28,150 nt of DNA, from IMG/VR virus record IMGVR_UViG_3300035698_000926, positions 1-28,150 of that record; one strand, written 5' to 3'. The translations under genes were made by a program, and so were the position numbers. Shown piece after piece: positions 4,679 to 12,254 of this stretch (positions within the stretch are counted from its first letter, which is position 1; each line of letters starts with the position of its first letter). Origin of the DNA: a virus. A model generated the notes under the pieces. That model did not search any database. It saw only the letters and a program-made list of their open reading frames with translations, and was not told where the DNA came from.

Positions 4679-5814
4679 CCTACTTCTTCCGGATTACCAA
4701 ACGGCACCTCATGTGCCGGGTAAAGTTCCTTCCACACTAGCTCACTGATGTCCTTGTTGTCAAGGAGACGGAAGAAGAAGTTTTTGTCCTTCATCTTGTT
4801 GACGAAGTGCGCAAACTCGCGACGATCAACAGTGCGCCCGTTGTTCTTCATAACCTTAGGGTTCGTGGAATGGCGCTGGAATTCCTTCACGACGCCACGA
4901 ACGCGCTTGGCGTACGATGTCTCAAAGTAGTCTGCCTTTGCACGTACCCACGTGTAGAACTCTTCGGGTACACCGGCAGCCATGATGGCTTCGATGTCTT
5001 CGCCGGTCTTCACAAGTTCCCAGACGCGTCGCGCATTCATGCCCGTAACGAGACGGTGCATGGTCACGTAGTCGGCACGCTTGACCTTGAGGCGATGTGA
5101 CTCGCCACCGGGCGTGTACCAAACCATGACTACGCCTTCGGTGTCATCATGCCCAGCCGAATTGACTGTGTGCGTGATGTCCTGAATGCCCATCTGCGGA
5201 AACTGTTCTGTGATGGAGCCTTCCCACCATTCGACTATTTCGCCGGGGTAAAGGTCGGAACCGTCCTCATGTCGAATTGCTCCGAGCATGATGAGATCCT
5301 CTTGGCCCTTGTAGTCCACAACGATGCGGTTCTCGGGGTAGATGATCTCAACCAGAGGCGTAACGCCTTCTGGCCAGAATCGGCTAAGGGCCGTCAGGAA
5401 CGGAGCAAATTGCTCTTGCAGGTATGTGGTTGCCCACACGGCCTGCTCAGAATCGAACGAGCCTCGCGTGGCTACGCCAACGTGGCCTTCGTACTCGTAC
5501 AAGATGCCCAACGAGCCGTCAAGCTTATCGAAGATCTGTGCCGGGTAGTCAGACACAACGATCTGTGGCTGCGCGTGATCGCCCAGGTTGAAGAACTTCT
5601 TGAACGGACGAGCAACGATGTTGTAGTCCGCGTCAAGGATGAGTCCACGACAAGCACGTGTCGCAGAGTTCCACAGGTCGGCGTGAATGACTTCCTGCGT
5701 GTAGTTGTAGATCGTCAAAGGCAGAGTTGGATGAGTCTGGGTTCGAATGAACCCTTCCTCAATCATACGCTCAAGCAAATCGATCTTGAAGATGGCACTT
5801 ACGTGTGTAGACAT
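4675..5814 (-). CDS. T4 Rnl1-family RNA ligase
   Basis: 379-residue ATP-dependent RNA ligase resembling T4 RNA ligase 1, which joins 3'-OH and 5'-phosphate RNA ends such as cleaved anticodon loops. Motif I is KLDG with lysine 97 as the AMP-accepting residue. Upstream is the family-typical CRGLILDADYNIVARPFKKF (55-74). Also present are RGSF (117-120, motif Ia), the VEIIYPENRIV strand (155-165, motif IV) and EGVVMVW...KVKR (226-246, motif V). Length is close to T4 Rnl1 (374 aa). ATG 5814 lies 7 nt from the -10 box of promoter 5822-5850, so the mRNA is probably leaderless. It heads an operon with the kinase at 4142-4678. Confidence 0.9.
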   Translation of the reverse strand: MSTHVSAIFKIDLLERMIEEGFIRTQTHPTLPLTIYNYTQEVIHADLWNSATRACRGLILDADYNIVARPFKKFFNLGDHAQPQIVVSDYPAQIFDKLDGSLGILYEYEGHVGVATRGSFDSEQAVWATTYLQEQFAPFLTALSRFWPEGVTPLVEIIYPENRIVVDYKGQEDLIMLGAIRHEDGSDLYPGEIVEWWEGSITEQFPQMGIQDITHTVNSAGHDDTEGVVMVWYTPGGESHRLKVKRADYVTMHRLVTGMNARRVWELVKTGEDIEAIMAAGVPEEFYTWVRAKADYFETSYAKRVRGVVKEFQRHSTNPKVMKNNGRTVDRREFAHFVNKMKDKNFFFRLLDNKDISELVWKELYPAHEVPFGNPEEVG

Positions 5815-5821
5815 ACTTGCC

Positions 5822-5850
5822 AGCTTAGCAGCAGATTAGGCGCTTGTCAA
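5822..5850 (-). promoter_or_regulatory. Promoter of the RNA ligase-kinase operon (leaderless)
   Basis: Minus-strand TTGACA (5845-5850), 17-bp spacer, TAAGCT (5822-5827), then 7 nt to ATG 5814. The -35 box lies within the 3' end of the preceding gene (5836-6015). Confidence 0.75.
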
Positions 5851-6015
5851 CGCTCCGTGTGCCTCATTGTCGCAGAACCCATCGTGGCGTGCCTTGCGGT
5901 CACACAGTTGCGGCGTTTCGACTTTGCTCACGTATCGGAATCCTACGACGTAGTTACACGTCGGCCATGTCGGCGTTTGTGGAATCCGTTCCTTCTTGAC
6001 TGGTTTGGCTGCCAT
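5836..6015 (-). CDS. Small basic Cys protein (59 aa)
   Basis: Starts [15 protein letters not shown]. The C-terminal half has three Cys and a His (CNYVV...LCDRKARHDGFCDNEAHG), suggestive of a small metal-binding fold of unknown function. ATG 6015 is chosen because GGAG lies 8 nt upstream. The gene overlaps the end of the 5954-6397 gene by 62 nt in a different frame, unusually long but common for compact phage operons. It is the last gene of the recA unit. Confidence 0.55.
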   Translation of the reverse strand: MAAKPVKKERIPQTPTWPTCNYVVGFRYVSKVETPQLCDRKARHDGFCDNEAHGALTSA

Positions 6016-6397
6016 CGTCTTGTCTCCTGAACTTGTAGTTGAATTCTTGGTCACTCAAGAATAGTGGCTTGTCCGCTTCCTGAACAACAATCCATGAACC
6101 TAGCGCAAGAGAATGCTCCTGTCCATCATATTCGAATATTACGGAAGGTCCGGGTCCCTTCAGATGGTTAACGTCGAGTCTGTATTCTATGCGAGCGTTT
6201 CCGCCTAACAGGGACAACGCATTGCTAATCTGTCCGGTGAGATCTTCCGGGAAAGTGAACCCATGTCGCACCAACGTGAACGTGGATAGCTGAAGTGCCC
6301 AGAATCGGGGCGGATTCTGGACATACTCTGGAACCTTAACAGTGCCGCCGCCTCGCTCGGTATCGAAGTCCCACACTTCTGGCGCTCTATCTCTCAT
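5954..6397 (-). CDS. Unknown protein (147 aa) downstream of recA
   Basis: Leftward gene starting [18 protein letters not shown]. The middle has alternating hydrophobic strands and aromatic residues ([35 protein letters not shown]), suggesting a beta-rich fold; the last 25 residues are polar Ser/Thr/Gln/Asp. No family recognised. Its ATG overlaps the recA stop as ATGA, and GGGGAG 8 nt upstream, inside recA, serves as ribosome-binding site, so it is coupled to recA. Confidence 0.6.
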   Translation of the reverse strand: MRDRAPEVWDFDTERGGGTVKVPEYVQNPPRFWALQLSTFTLVRHGFTFPEDLTGQISNALSLLGGNARIEYRLDVNHLKGPGPSVIFEYDGQEHSLALGSWIVVQEADKPLFLSDQEFNYKFRRQDDGSQTSQEGTDSTNADMADV

Positions 6398-7389
6398 TCT
6401 CGTATCTCCCCATCATTTAAGGCAGCCCATACTTCTTTGTATAGGACATCCAAATCTTCTTCTGATTCCTGTAGATGCTTCTTGACCGCATCGCGTCCGT
6501 TGATCTTCCAGCCGCCGTACTCGTGCCAGCCGCCAGACTTACTCACGATGCCCAATTCGACACCCACGTCCAGAACCTCAAGGGCGAAACAGATGCCCTC
6601 ACCGAACACGATCTCAAACTCGGCCTCCTTGAACGGAGCCGCAACCTTGTTCTTCACAACCTTAACTCGGGTCAAGTTAGAAACGGCTTCGCCGTCGCTC
6701 TTCTTCGTTTCCTTGCGACGCACATCTAGACGCACCGAAGAATAGAACTTCAAAGCGCGACCGCCAGGGGTAGTTTCCGGAGAACCAAACATGACACCGA
6801 TCTTCTCGCGGATCTGGTTGATGAAGATCAAAGACGTGCCGTTCTTAGCGGCATCTCCCACGACCATTCTCAACGTCTGAGACATCAATCGGGCCAGTCG
6901 CCCAACGTGAGCGTCGCCAATCTCACCTTCTAGTTCAGCCCTAGGCACTAGGGCCGCAACCGAGTCGATCACAATACACCCGACCTCACCGGACTGTATG
7001 AGACGGCGCATGATCTCCATCGCCTCTTCAGCGTGTTCCGGCTGCGACATCAGCAGAGCGTCTACGTCAACGCCAAGAGCCGCTGCGTACAGCGGATCAA
7101 CGGCATGTTCAGTGTCGATATAGGCGCAAATCTTTCCGGACTTCTGCGCTGAAGCTATGACGTGCGTAGCTAGCGTAGTTTTGCCGGATGACTCTGGGCC
7201 AAATATCTCAGTGACACGACCTAGCGGGAGACCGCCGACTCCAAGCGCTAGATCGAGTTTTAGAGAGCCTGTAGAGAAAGTCTCTACGTCCATTTGAGTG
7301 TTCTCACCCAAACGCATGATAGCGCCTTTGCCAAAGTCTTTTCGGATTGAAGCAAGTGCTTCATCTAGTGATGGCAAAAGGGCCTCCAT
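6394..7389 (-). CDS. recA: RecA recombinase
   Basis: 331-residue RecA, the ATP-dependent strand-exchange protein for homologous recombination. Visible features: N-terminal helix, Walker [10 protein letters not shown] (64-72), [10 protein letters not shown] (the family AEHALDP segment with a Thr), Walker B strand [19 protein letters not shown], and the L2 region [22 protein letters not shown]. It is slightly shorter than E. coli RecA (353 aa) with a short acidic tail. A phage-encoded full-length RecA implies replication or repair independent of host RecA. ATG 7389 follows promoter 7405-7433 by 15 nt, leaving a leader of only about 8 nt and no clear Shine-Dalgarno. Downstream gene coupled by ATGA. 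Confidence 0.96.
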   Translation of the reverse strand: MEALLPSLDEALASIRKDFGKGAIMRLGENTQMDVETFSTGSLKLDLALGVGGLPLGRVTEIFGPESSGKTTLATHVIASAQKSGKICAYIDTEHAVDPLYAAALGVDVDALLMSQPEHAEEAMEIMRRLIQSGEVGCIVIDSVAALVPRAELEGEIGDAHVGRLARLMSQTLRMVVGDAAKNGTSLIFINQIREKIGVMFGSPETTPGGRALKFYSSVRLDVRRKETKKSDGEAVSNLTRVKVVKNKVAAPFKEAEFEIVFGEGICFALEVLDVGVELGIVSKSGGWHEYGGWKINGRDAVKKHLQESEEDLDVLYKEVWAALNDGEIRE

Positions 7390-7404
7390 AGCTCGTATAG
7401 AGAT

Positions 7405-7433
7405 AGTCTAGTTGGCCCTTATAGGCGTGTCAA
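7405..7433 (-). promoter_or_regulatory. recA promoter
   Basis: Minus-strand TTGACA (7428-7433), 17-bp spacer, TAGACT (7405-7410). The -35 box abuts the stop codon of the upstream transglycosylase gene. Predicted leader before recA is about 8 nt. No SOS-box-like palindrome is obvious. Confidence 0.75.
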
Positions 7434-8093
7434 TTAATACCAACCACGGTTTTTGCTGTGAGACCAAGCACCCTGTGGGCTGCCGTAGCGTTGCTCAATG
7501 TAACGTGCCATAGCTTCGATCTGCAATGCCGGATCGGTTGTCTTAGCGATGCCGGTGCCTGCCCACGTCGAGTTCAAGAACTGACCTATGCCGAACGTTG
7601 TGGAGGATCGGTTCTGCGCAGTTTCACAGCCGCCTGATTCCTTTGACGTTAACAACATCCAGGCGTTCCAGTCATGCCCTGTCCAGTCACGTTCCTGAGC
7701 TACGTCCCACATCAACCACCAGTTGGCTGCGTGAACGATACCGCACGTGGGGCCGTAAGGTCCGGAGACGGGGTAGGCCCATGTGTCGGGAAGGGGAGGT
7801 AGTGTTGTTGAACGAATTTGTTCAATGTCTTCGATCTGCGCAATGGGGAACATCTCATCGGGGGCGAAGGCGTACTCACGTTCAGGGAGACCCAACTCGC
7901 GCTCTCGCATGTAGATGCCTCGCTCACCGTCTAGGTTGGTTGTTCCGTCGTCAGTTGTCCATTCGGCAATGACCACGGAGTCTTCTTCGCTGATGTCGAA
8001 TCCGAATAGGCTGTAGTAGTGCGTGGCCTGGTTTGGGGTGCAAGCCGAAGCGAGCATGATGAGGCCAACGGCCGAGATTAGTAGTCTTCGCAT
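7434..8093 (-). CDS. Lipoprotein with lytic transglycosylase (SLT-like) domain
   Basis: 219-residue protein. The N-terminus MRRLLISAVGLIMLASAC is a lipoprotein signal peptide with lipobox LASA-Cys18, so it should be anchored on the outer face of the membrane. The C-terminal domain (about 125-219) fits the lysozyme-like/transglycosylase fold seen in actinobacterial proteins: TSKESGG with candidate catalytic Glu 152, FGIGQF, STWAGTG, and the terminal GAWSHSKNRGWY. It would cleave peptidoglycan. ATG 8093 has GGAG 7 nt upstream; an earlier in-frame ATG at 8156 would hide the signal peptide. A phage lysin tethered as a lipoprotein is odd: it may aid DNA entry, superinfection exclusion or late lysis. 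Confidence 0.8.
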   Translation of the reverse strand: MRRLLISAVGLIMLASACTPNQATHYYSLFGFDISEEDSVVIAEWTTDDGTTNLDGERGIYMRERELGLPEREYAFAPDEMFPIAQIEDIEQIRSTTLPPLPDTWAYPVSGPYGPTCGIVHAANWWLMWDVAQERDWTGHDWNAWMLLTSKESGGCETAQNRSSTTFGIGQFLNSTWAGTGIAKTTDPALQIEAMARYIEQRYGSPQGAWSHSKNRGWY

Positions 8094-8105
8094 GGTGTTC
8101 TCCAC

Positions 8106-8134
8106 TTGATTGTAGGCCATAAGGCCACTAGAAT
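8106..8134 (+). promoter_or_regulatory. Rightward promoter at the divergence point
   Basis: TTGATT (8106-8111), 17-bp spacer, TAGAAT (8129-8134). It lies in the 81-bp region between leftward and rightward genes and would start transcription near 8141. The spacer carries GGCC-ATAA-GGCC, a small inverted repeat. On the opposite strand a TACAAT lies upstream of the 8093 gene but without a recognisable -35. Confidence 0.65.
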
Positions 8135-8174
8135 ACGTATTGAGGTAGCCTATCACATGACGGAGCGTAACACA

Positions 8175-8579
8175 ATGGTAACGTTGGAATCTTTAACCGA
8201 AAATGAGAGAGAAGATCTCCAAACAGCATGCAGGGCTTGGCAAAACAGGGATAGTGTGACACCTGTCGCAACTCCTGCCGTCGTCGCCTATATGATCTGG
8301 GATTACGAAATGTCTCTACCTGACGCTGGGGCATTACCTGCCCCAGTGAATGTCGTTGCCGTAGACGCGTTCATTACCGTCCAGCACCACATGTGGGAGC
8401 TGCTAAAGCCGCTATATCAGACCCTAATGGAATTGGACGCCGAATACATGTCCGGTGATACCAACCAACTTGCTCACTGGCGCTTTGAGCCGTGGGCTGA
8501 ACCGTTGATGAACATGTGGGCACGTGATCTAGATGAGTCCATGACCCAAGCCTACGAGTGGCTAGCGATTCATGGATAA
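8175..8579 (+). CDS. Unknown protein (134 aa)
   Basis: First rightward gene. Acidic, helical, Trp/Met-rich protein (MVTLESLTENEREDLQT ... LAHWRFEPWAEPLMNMWARDL). No known motif or membrane segment. ATG 8175 has GGAG 9 nt upstream; ATG 8157, six codons earlier (MTERNT), with GAGG 11 nt upstream, is an alternative. Its end overlaps the next gene by 8 nt. Confidence 0.65.
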   Translation: MVTLESLTENEREDLQTACRAWQNRDSVTPVATPAVVAYMIWDYEMSLPDAGALPAPVNVVAVDAFITVQHHMWELLKPLYQTLMELDAEYMSGDTNQLAHWRFEPWAEPLMNMWARDLDESMTQAYEWLAIHG

Positions 8580-8889
8580 GCGAGGGCCTTACCAGAAAGT
8601 GATTCGGGCCGAACGTGTCGGAGACATGGGCAGAGGCGTCCAATACTTGGTTGAACTAGAGTGTGAACACATCTTGAAGCTAACAAGGAAACCCCCGAGA
8701 GACCGGGTGTGCTGTGTCGAATGCACCAAGATCGTTGTTGTTGAAGAACCAGTGATCGACATGGATCCGCTCCGTGACGCCGCCCACCTCGCTTACAAGC
8801 TGAACATCGAACCGTCCCAGGTTGATGTCTACCCCGGTGGCGCACATATCACGTTGGATGTCTTCCAGCTTAAGCGCTTGCTCTCGTAA
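8572..8889 (+). CDS. Unknown protein with one CxxC pair (105 aa)
   Basis: Starts MDKRGPYQKVIRAERVG, with a CCVEC cluster near residues 47-51 preceded by CEH (about 30-32), which could make a small zinc site. The C-terminal half is amphipathic (AAHLAYKLNIEPSQVDVYPGG). No family recognised. It overlaps the preceding gene by 8 nt, so it is probably coupled to it. Nothing rightward follows for about 700 nt. Confidence 0.65.
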   Translation: MDKRGPYQKVIRAERVGDMGRGVQYLVELECEHILKLTRKPPRDRVCCVECTKIVVVEEPVIDMDPLRDAAHLAYKLNIEPSQVDVYPGGAHITLDVFQLKRLLS

Positions 8890-9019
8890 ACCGGTGCGCG
8901 GTCCTCTCTGATTCCAAATCGCTCCCCGACATGCGTAACCGTTCGTAGCGATCGTCTTTTGATTTGCGAGTGTTACCGCAGTTCGTGCATTCTGTTCCCA
9001 GTGGGATTTTGTAGCTCAT
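8870..9019 (-). CDS. Possible small CxxC protein on minus strand (49 aa)
   Basis: Short leftward frame inside the gene-poor interval, starting MSYKIPLGTECTNCGNTRKS with a CxxCG knuckle and a charged helical tail. AAGG lies 7 nt before the ATG. Its start overlaps the stop of another short leftward frame (9016-9156) as ATGA, and its end overlaps the 3' end of the rightward 8572-8889 gene by 20 nt. The knuckle and Shine-Dalgarno favour a real gene, but it is isolated within a rightward region and no promoter is visible. Confidence 0.35.
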   Translation of the reverse strand: MSYKIPLGTECTNCGNTRKSKDDRYERLRMSGSDLESERTAHRFTRASA

Positions 9020-9156
9020 ATGCTAACCTTATCAAACGTATGGGTTCTGGGGCAGCATTCCTCACCCATTGCGTCTGACATGGAGTTATCCGACTGCAAT
9101 GAAACCCGGTATCCGGTGTTTCTAATTTGGTGTCCTACGAAGACGCTTTCCAACAT
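9016..9156 (-). CDS. Possible short leftward frame (46 aa)
   Basis: Leftward frame starting MLESVFVGHQIRNTGYRVSL, with two adjacent Cys near the end, overlapping the 9019 start as ATGA. It lacks its own clear ribosome-binding site. A 13-codon frame with a good GGGGAG starts 20 nt upstream at ATG 9176 and overlaps it. Either a small coupled gene or a fragment of a decayed one. Confidence 0.22.
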   Translation of the reverse strand: MLESVFVGHQIRNTGYRVSLQSDNSMSDAMGEECCPRTHTFDKVSI

Positions 9157-9541
9157 GAGCTTATGGTTTCACTCATGCCACGCTCCCCAGCTTTATAGGC
9201 GCTGGAATCCTGTCTGTTGAATCCGCTTGGGTTCTTGCTAGATTCAAATCCGCGGTTCAAGCACTAGTGGCTCGCGTGCAGTGTCCGGGGGTTCTCCAAC
9301 CCTGGGTCCGGAAATATCGTGCGCTTCATACCGTCGCTCTTCACCACGAACACTACCCGAGTATCGTTACGTGTTGGTAAGTTGTGCCTTGTAAGGCGTC
9401 ATTTACGCTCGCGTGTTCCCTCATTGGTCATTCGTAGGCTGTGTATGTCATCGACCCTTGGCCGGATTTCTCTATTTTGGCGGTCTCCTATGTTGCGGTT
9501 TGTCTGGTAGGTTAGTGATCCTCATTGTGGGAGTCAAGGGG
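9020..9541. other. Gene-poor interval, no convincing gene
   Basis: About 520 nt without a recognised long gene or tRNA. On the minus strand it contains several micro-frames of 7-29 codons, several joined by stop-start overlaps (for example near 9429, 9400 and 9175). On the plus strand only frames with unnatural composition are present. A GC-rich hairpin (GGGTT-CTCC-AACCC, about 9289-9302) lies near the middle. It may be a decayed gene, a regulatory region or a replication element. Confidence 0.4.
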
Positions 9542-9570
9542 TTGACGTAGGTGTCTATGTGGAATAGAAT
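9542..9570 (+). promoter_or_regulatory. whiB promoter
   Basis: TTGACG (9542-9547), 17-bp spacer, TAGAAT (9565-9570). Transcription should begin near 9577, giving a leader with GGGGAG at about 9585-9590, then two ATGs at 9597 and 9600 opening a six-codon frame that ends at 9617, overlapping the WhiB GTG at 9614. Confidence 0.75.
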
Positions 9571-9613
9571 TTCAATAAACGACAGGGGAGAGCGGCATGA
9601 TGAGGTTACTGGT

Positions 9614-9835
9614 GTGAGCGTATTCGGGTTACCAGACTGGTTCTCCCAGGCACCGTGTAAGGAAGAATCAGATCTGTTCTTCTCCTCTAAGCCATCTGAG
9701 CAACGCAAGGCTGTCGCTATTTGTGATACCTGCGAGTTGCTCGACGAGTGCGACAAATGGCTCGCTCACTTCCCCCAAGAGTACGGCGTCTGGGCAGGTA
9801 AAACGCCTGCGGAGATACGTCGTCTATACGCTTGA
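9614..9835 (+). CDS. whiB: WhiB-family Fe-S transcription factor
   Basis: 73-residue WhiB-like protein, a family restricted to actinobacteria and their phages. It binds a [4Fe-4S] cluster and partners with the principal sigma factor. The four cluster Cys are C15, C37, C40 and C46 (C-x21-C-x2-C-x5-C), followed by GVWAGKTPAEIRR, the conserved G-V/I-W-G/A-G turn and basic helix. GTG 9614 (GAGG 8 nt upstream) is preferred because the promoter at 9542-9570 would start RNA near 9577, downstream of the longer in-frame starts at 9551 and 9557. A six-codon frame starting at 9597 with the stronger GGGGAG ends across the GTG, so WhiB translation may be coupled to it. Phage WhiB proteins can interfere with host WhiB regulation and with septation or superinfection. 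Confidence 0.92.
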   Translation: MSVFGLPDWFSQAPCKEESDLFFSSKPSEQRKAVAICDTCELLDECDKWLAHFPQEYGVWAGKTPAEIRRLYA

Positions 9836-9860
9836 CGTAAGATGAATTCGGCATTAGGAT
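9832..9860 (+). promoter_or_regulatory. Leaderless promoter for the 9867 gene
   Basis: TTGACG (9832-9837), 17-bp spacer, TAGGAT (9855-9860), then 6 nt to ATG 9867. The TGA stop of whiB (9833-9835) is embedded in the -35 hexamer. Confidence 0.78.
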
Positions 9861-9866
9861 AACGGT

Positions 9867-10376
9867 ATGGATGTAAAAGAACTGGCCAAACGCCTAGACT
9901 CCGTGACCGCCTTGCTGTACGAACTCGTTGAGGATATCGATGAGAACGGCCTTGTGGGCGGCAACGAAGAACTGGCGCTCGCCGCTGCGCTATTCCACGG
10001 TTTCTTGGATCACGCTAAAGAAGCAAAAAGCTACGTTGACACTGAAGCTATTAACCGTATCGAGTACACACCGGTTCCCATCGAAACTGATGCAGGAACG
10101 GTCGAAGTGCAGGGCGGTAACAAGCGTAAGGGATGGGACCACGATCGTCTAGCGGGCATCGTGATTAAGCGCATCCTTGAGTCATCTATTGATTTGGATA
10201 CGGGTGAGCGTCTGTTGTCTCCTGAGGAGATGATTCAGGAGTTCCGAAAGTACGTGGGTGTTGGCTATTGGCGCGTTGGAGCGTTGAAAGACATTGGCCT
10301 TACCGCTGCTAATTATTGCGATGAGACGGTTGGCCCTAAGAAGGTCACTGTTACTAACAAGGAAGAGAAACTATGA
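9867..10376 (+). CDS. Unknown protein (169 aa), leads recombination operon
   Basis: Starts MDVKELAKRLDSVTALLYELVEDIDE, with a helical acidic N-terminal half, then a Gly/Lys-rich stretch (GGNKRKGWDHDRLAG) and a mixed C-terminal part. No enzyme motif seen. It directly precedes the Rad52-like gene with an ATGA overlap and is first in the operon, so a role accessory to single-strand annealing or as a nuclease cofactor is plausible but unproven. No Shine-Dalgarno; the predicted leaderless mRNA starts at its ATG. Confidence 0.7.
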   Translation: MDVKELAKRLDSVTALLYELVEDIDENGLVGGNEELALAAALFHGFLDHAKEAKSYVDTEAINRIEYTPVPIETDAGTVEVQGGNKRKGWDHDRLAGIVIKRILESSIDLDTGERLLSPEEMIQEFRKYVGVGYWRVGALKDIGLTAANYCDETVGPKKVTVTNKEEKL

Positions 10377-11038
10377 CGACACTAACACAGGCAGACCTAT
10401 TGAATGAAGAATTCCCCGAGGGAGTGCTTGGTTCTTTGCCGAAGGGCGGCAAGAAGTTGTCGTTCGTTCCGGTTGCGGAGGTTATCCAGCGTCTGAACAA
10501 CGTGTTGGGAGCGGGCAACTGGTCTTACACAGTTGTTGAGCAGTGGCGCGAGGATGACATCAAGGGCAATCCGTGGATTCTTGCTCACGTCTCGTTGTCG
10601 GCCACGATCCTTACGAATGGTGTGGAATCCCGCACAACCCGTTCTGGCATTGGCGGCTACGATCATAGCAACAAGGGTATGGATCTCGCTGACGCTTACA
10701 AGTCGGCTGTGTCTGAGGCTTTGAAGAAGGCTGCCCAGACGTTGGGCGTTGGCTTGCATTTGAGCCGCAAGGAAGAGGCTATTGCTATTGAGGCTATGGC
10801 CGCTGAGTCGGATCGCCCACGTGCGGATGTTGCTGCGGTTGAGGCATTCAAGGCTGAGATGGCCGATCTTTCCGATTACGTGAAGGGTGAGGTTAAGGTG
10901 AAGGCTCGCGAGATTAGCGCTAGCTGGACTGATATGACTGAGGCTGACTTTGGTACACTTATCGGTGTCCGTGAGAAGGCAATCGAGAGCGAGCAGCAGT
11001 CTGAGTTCAACGGTGGAGATTACGAAGAGACCGCTTAA
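10373..11038 (+). CDS. Rad52-like single-strand annealing protein
   Basis: 221-residue protein with the Rad52/Rad22 N-terminal pattern: a start with hydrophobic strands around VPVAEVIQRLNNVLGAGNWSY, a central beta-sheet (WILAHVSLSATIL), then GGYDHSNKGMDLADAYKSAV and SEALKKAAQTLGVGLHL, the helix-turn typical of Rad52 domains. The family anneals complementary ssDNA and forms rings. The acidic, helical C-terminus likely recruits SSB or nuclease. It lies immediately upstream of a Cas4/RecB-type exonuclease (TAATG junction), the usual phage annealase-exonuclease pairing. Assignment rests on motif pattern, not alignment. Confidence 0.78.
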   Translation: MTTLTQADLLNEEFPEGVLGSLPKGGKKLSFVPVAEVIQRLNNVLGAGNWSYTVVEQWREDDIKGNPWILAHVSLSATILTNGVESRTTRSGIGGYDHSNKGMDLADAYKSAVSEALKKAAQTLGVGLHLSRKEEAIAIEAMAAESDRPRADVAAVEAFKAEMADLSDYVKGEVKVKAREISASWTDMTEADFGTLIGVREKAIESEQQSEFNGGDYEETA

Positions 11039-11799
11039 TGGCGTACGACGTACCAGCGTACTTCTCCCCATCTTCGTTGTCCTCATTTCTTCAGTGCCCG
11101 CAGCGGTTCTACTACGAGAAGATTGAGGGCCGAAGAGGGGCGGATACGGAAGCAACCATCCGAGGTAACTTTGTTCACGAGGTGCTTGAAGTTCTTCTAG
11201 AGCTTGACCCTGACAAACGTACCTTGGATGCTGCGCGTTCGCTGACTCGTTCGTTGTGGGAGAGCACGTGGGCTGAGTCTACGGCACAGCTTAGCATGAG
11301 CGATGAAGACCTACGCAAGTTCCGGTGGAGCGCGTGGTGGTGCGTTGAGAACTACTTTGAGATGGAGAACCCTGAAGAGATCATTCCGCAGGGCCTTGAG
11401 GTTGAGGTTCAGGGTTTGATTGAGGGCGTGCCGCTGTTCGGTATCGTTGACCGTTGGGTATTCGATGAGGACGGCAAGATTGTCGTTCAGGATTACAAGA
11501 CGGGCAAGGTTCCTAAGTCGCAATACTCTGGCGAGAAGAAGCTCCAGATTATGATTTACGCTGATCTGCTAGAGAAGCAGACTGGGTTGGAAGCTTCGCG
11601 CATGGATCTCCTCTACGTCAAGGACGCTAAGGTCGTGTCGTACGAACCCACGGCAGAGCTTCGCGAGCACACACAGGTTACGATTGCTAACGCTTGGGAT
11701 GAGATGACTTTGGCTTGTGAGTCAGAGACGTTTCATACGAGAACTGGTCCGCTGTGTAACTGGTGCGACTTCAAGCCTGAATGTCCGGCGTTCGCATGA
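11038..11799 (+). CDS. Cas4/RecB-type PD-(D/E)XK exonuclease with Fe-S cluster
   Basis: 253-residue nuclease. Motifs: SPSSLSSFLQCPQRFYYEK with cluster Cys 20, GNFVHEVLE with His 47, GIVDRW with Asp 138, and VVQDYKTGK with Asp 152 and Lys 154 (the PD-ExK core), then the C-terminal CNWCDFKPEC giving Cys 240, 243 and 249 for a [4Fe-4S] cluster. This Cys arrangement is that of Cas4 and AddB-like exonucleases. No CRISPR array or cas1 is present, so a recombination role beside the Rad52-like protein is likely: resecting DNA ends to expose ssDNA. The start overlaps the upstream stop (TAATG). Confidence 0.88.
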   Translation: MAYDVPAYFSPSSLSSFLQCPQRFYYEKIEGRRGADTEATIRGNFVHEVLEVLLELDPDKRTLDAARSLTRSLWESTWAESTAQLSMSDEDLRKFRWSAWWCVENYFEMENPEEIIPQGLEVEVQGLIEGVPLFGIVDRWVFDEDGKIVVQDYKTGKVPKSQYSGEKKLQIMIYADLLEKQTGLEASRMDLLYVKDAKVVSYEPTAELREHTQVTIANAWDEMTLACESETFHTRTGPLCNWCDFKPECPAFA

Positions 11800-12254
11800 A
11801 CGAGTACATGGATGCTGCGGCTGCGCAGGTATTAGGAGAGGCTAATTTGGTGCAGATTCAGTTGCTGCACGATTATCCTCTTCAGTGGCAGGCCGCTTTG
11901 GAGATTCTGATTGATGAACTTCGTGGAGCTATAGTTGGGTACGATGCTAAGCTTGCTGGTATTCCGGAGACGGCTACCATTGAAGAGCTGCGCAACGTTC
12001 CCGCTGATCGCCATCGTAGAGAAGCGAACAACCGATTGTGGTTGGCTGAGAAGGATTTGGCTGTCGTTAATAGGCTTGTTGAAATTGAGGGAGGCCGTGC
12101 CGATAGTAGGGTGTACACTTTGCTGTTGAACGCTATTAAGCGTCACCAGTCTTTGGTAGATGCTCCATCGACGGCGGACCTGGCGCTGTACGAATCTCTA
12201 AATGGGCGTTGGGGCTTCGAAGGCATTCTAGAGGAACTAGGGGAGACGTTATGA
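11796..12254 (+). CDS. Unknown helical protein (152 aa)
   Basis: Starts MNEYMDAAAAQVLGEANLVQ and is almost wholly helical with charged heptad-like segments (RREANNRLWLAEKDLAVVNRLVEIE), no Cys. ATG 11796 overlaps the exonuclease stop (ATGA), and its own stop overlaps the next start, so it is tightly coupled on both sides. No recognised family; coiled-coil adaptor or replication accessory roles are possible. Confidence 0.7.
   Translation: MNEYMDAAAAQVLGEANLVQIQLLHDYPLQWQAALEILIDELRGAIVGYDAKLAGIPETATIEELRNVPADRHRREANNRLWLAEKDLAVVNRLVEIEGGRADSRVYTLLLNAIKRHQSLVDAPSTADLALYESLNGRWGFEGILEELGETL

Noticed and set aside
5149-6030. Long rightward open frame (293 codons) opposite the Rnl1-like ligase
   Set aside because: It lies antisense to a well-supported ligase gene, has no ribosome-binding site and unnatural composition; it is a codon-bias shadow.
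9230-9310. Possible rightward tRNA around the GATTCAAATCC and GGGGGTTCTCC segments
   Set aside because: No paired acceptor stem, T stem or anticodon arm can be built around these sequences.
10397-11155. Leftward open frame opposite the Rad52-like gene
   Set aside because: Crosses the boundary of two coupled rightward genes and has Arg/Ser/Leu-rich shadow composition.
11038-11799. Cas4-like nuclease as evidence of a CRISPR system
   Set aside because: No repeat-spacer array, cas1 or other cas genes are visible; the Rad52-like neighbour indicates a phage recombination exonuclease.
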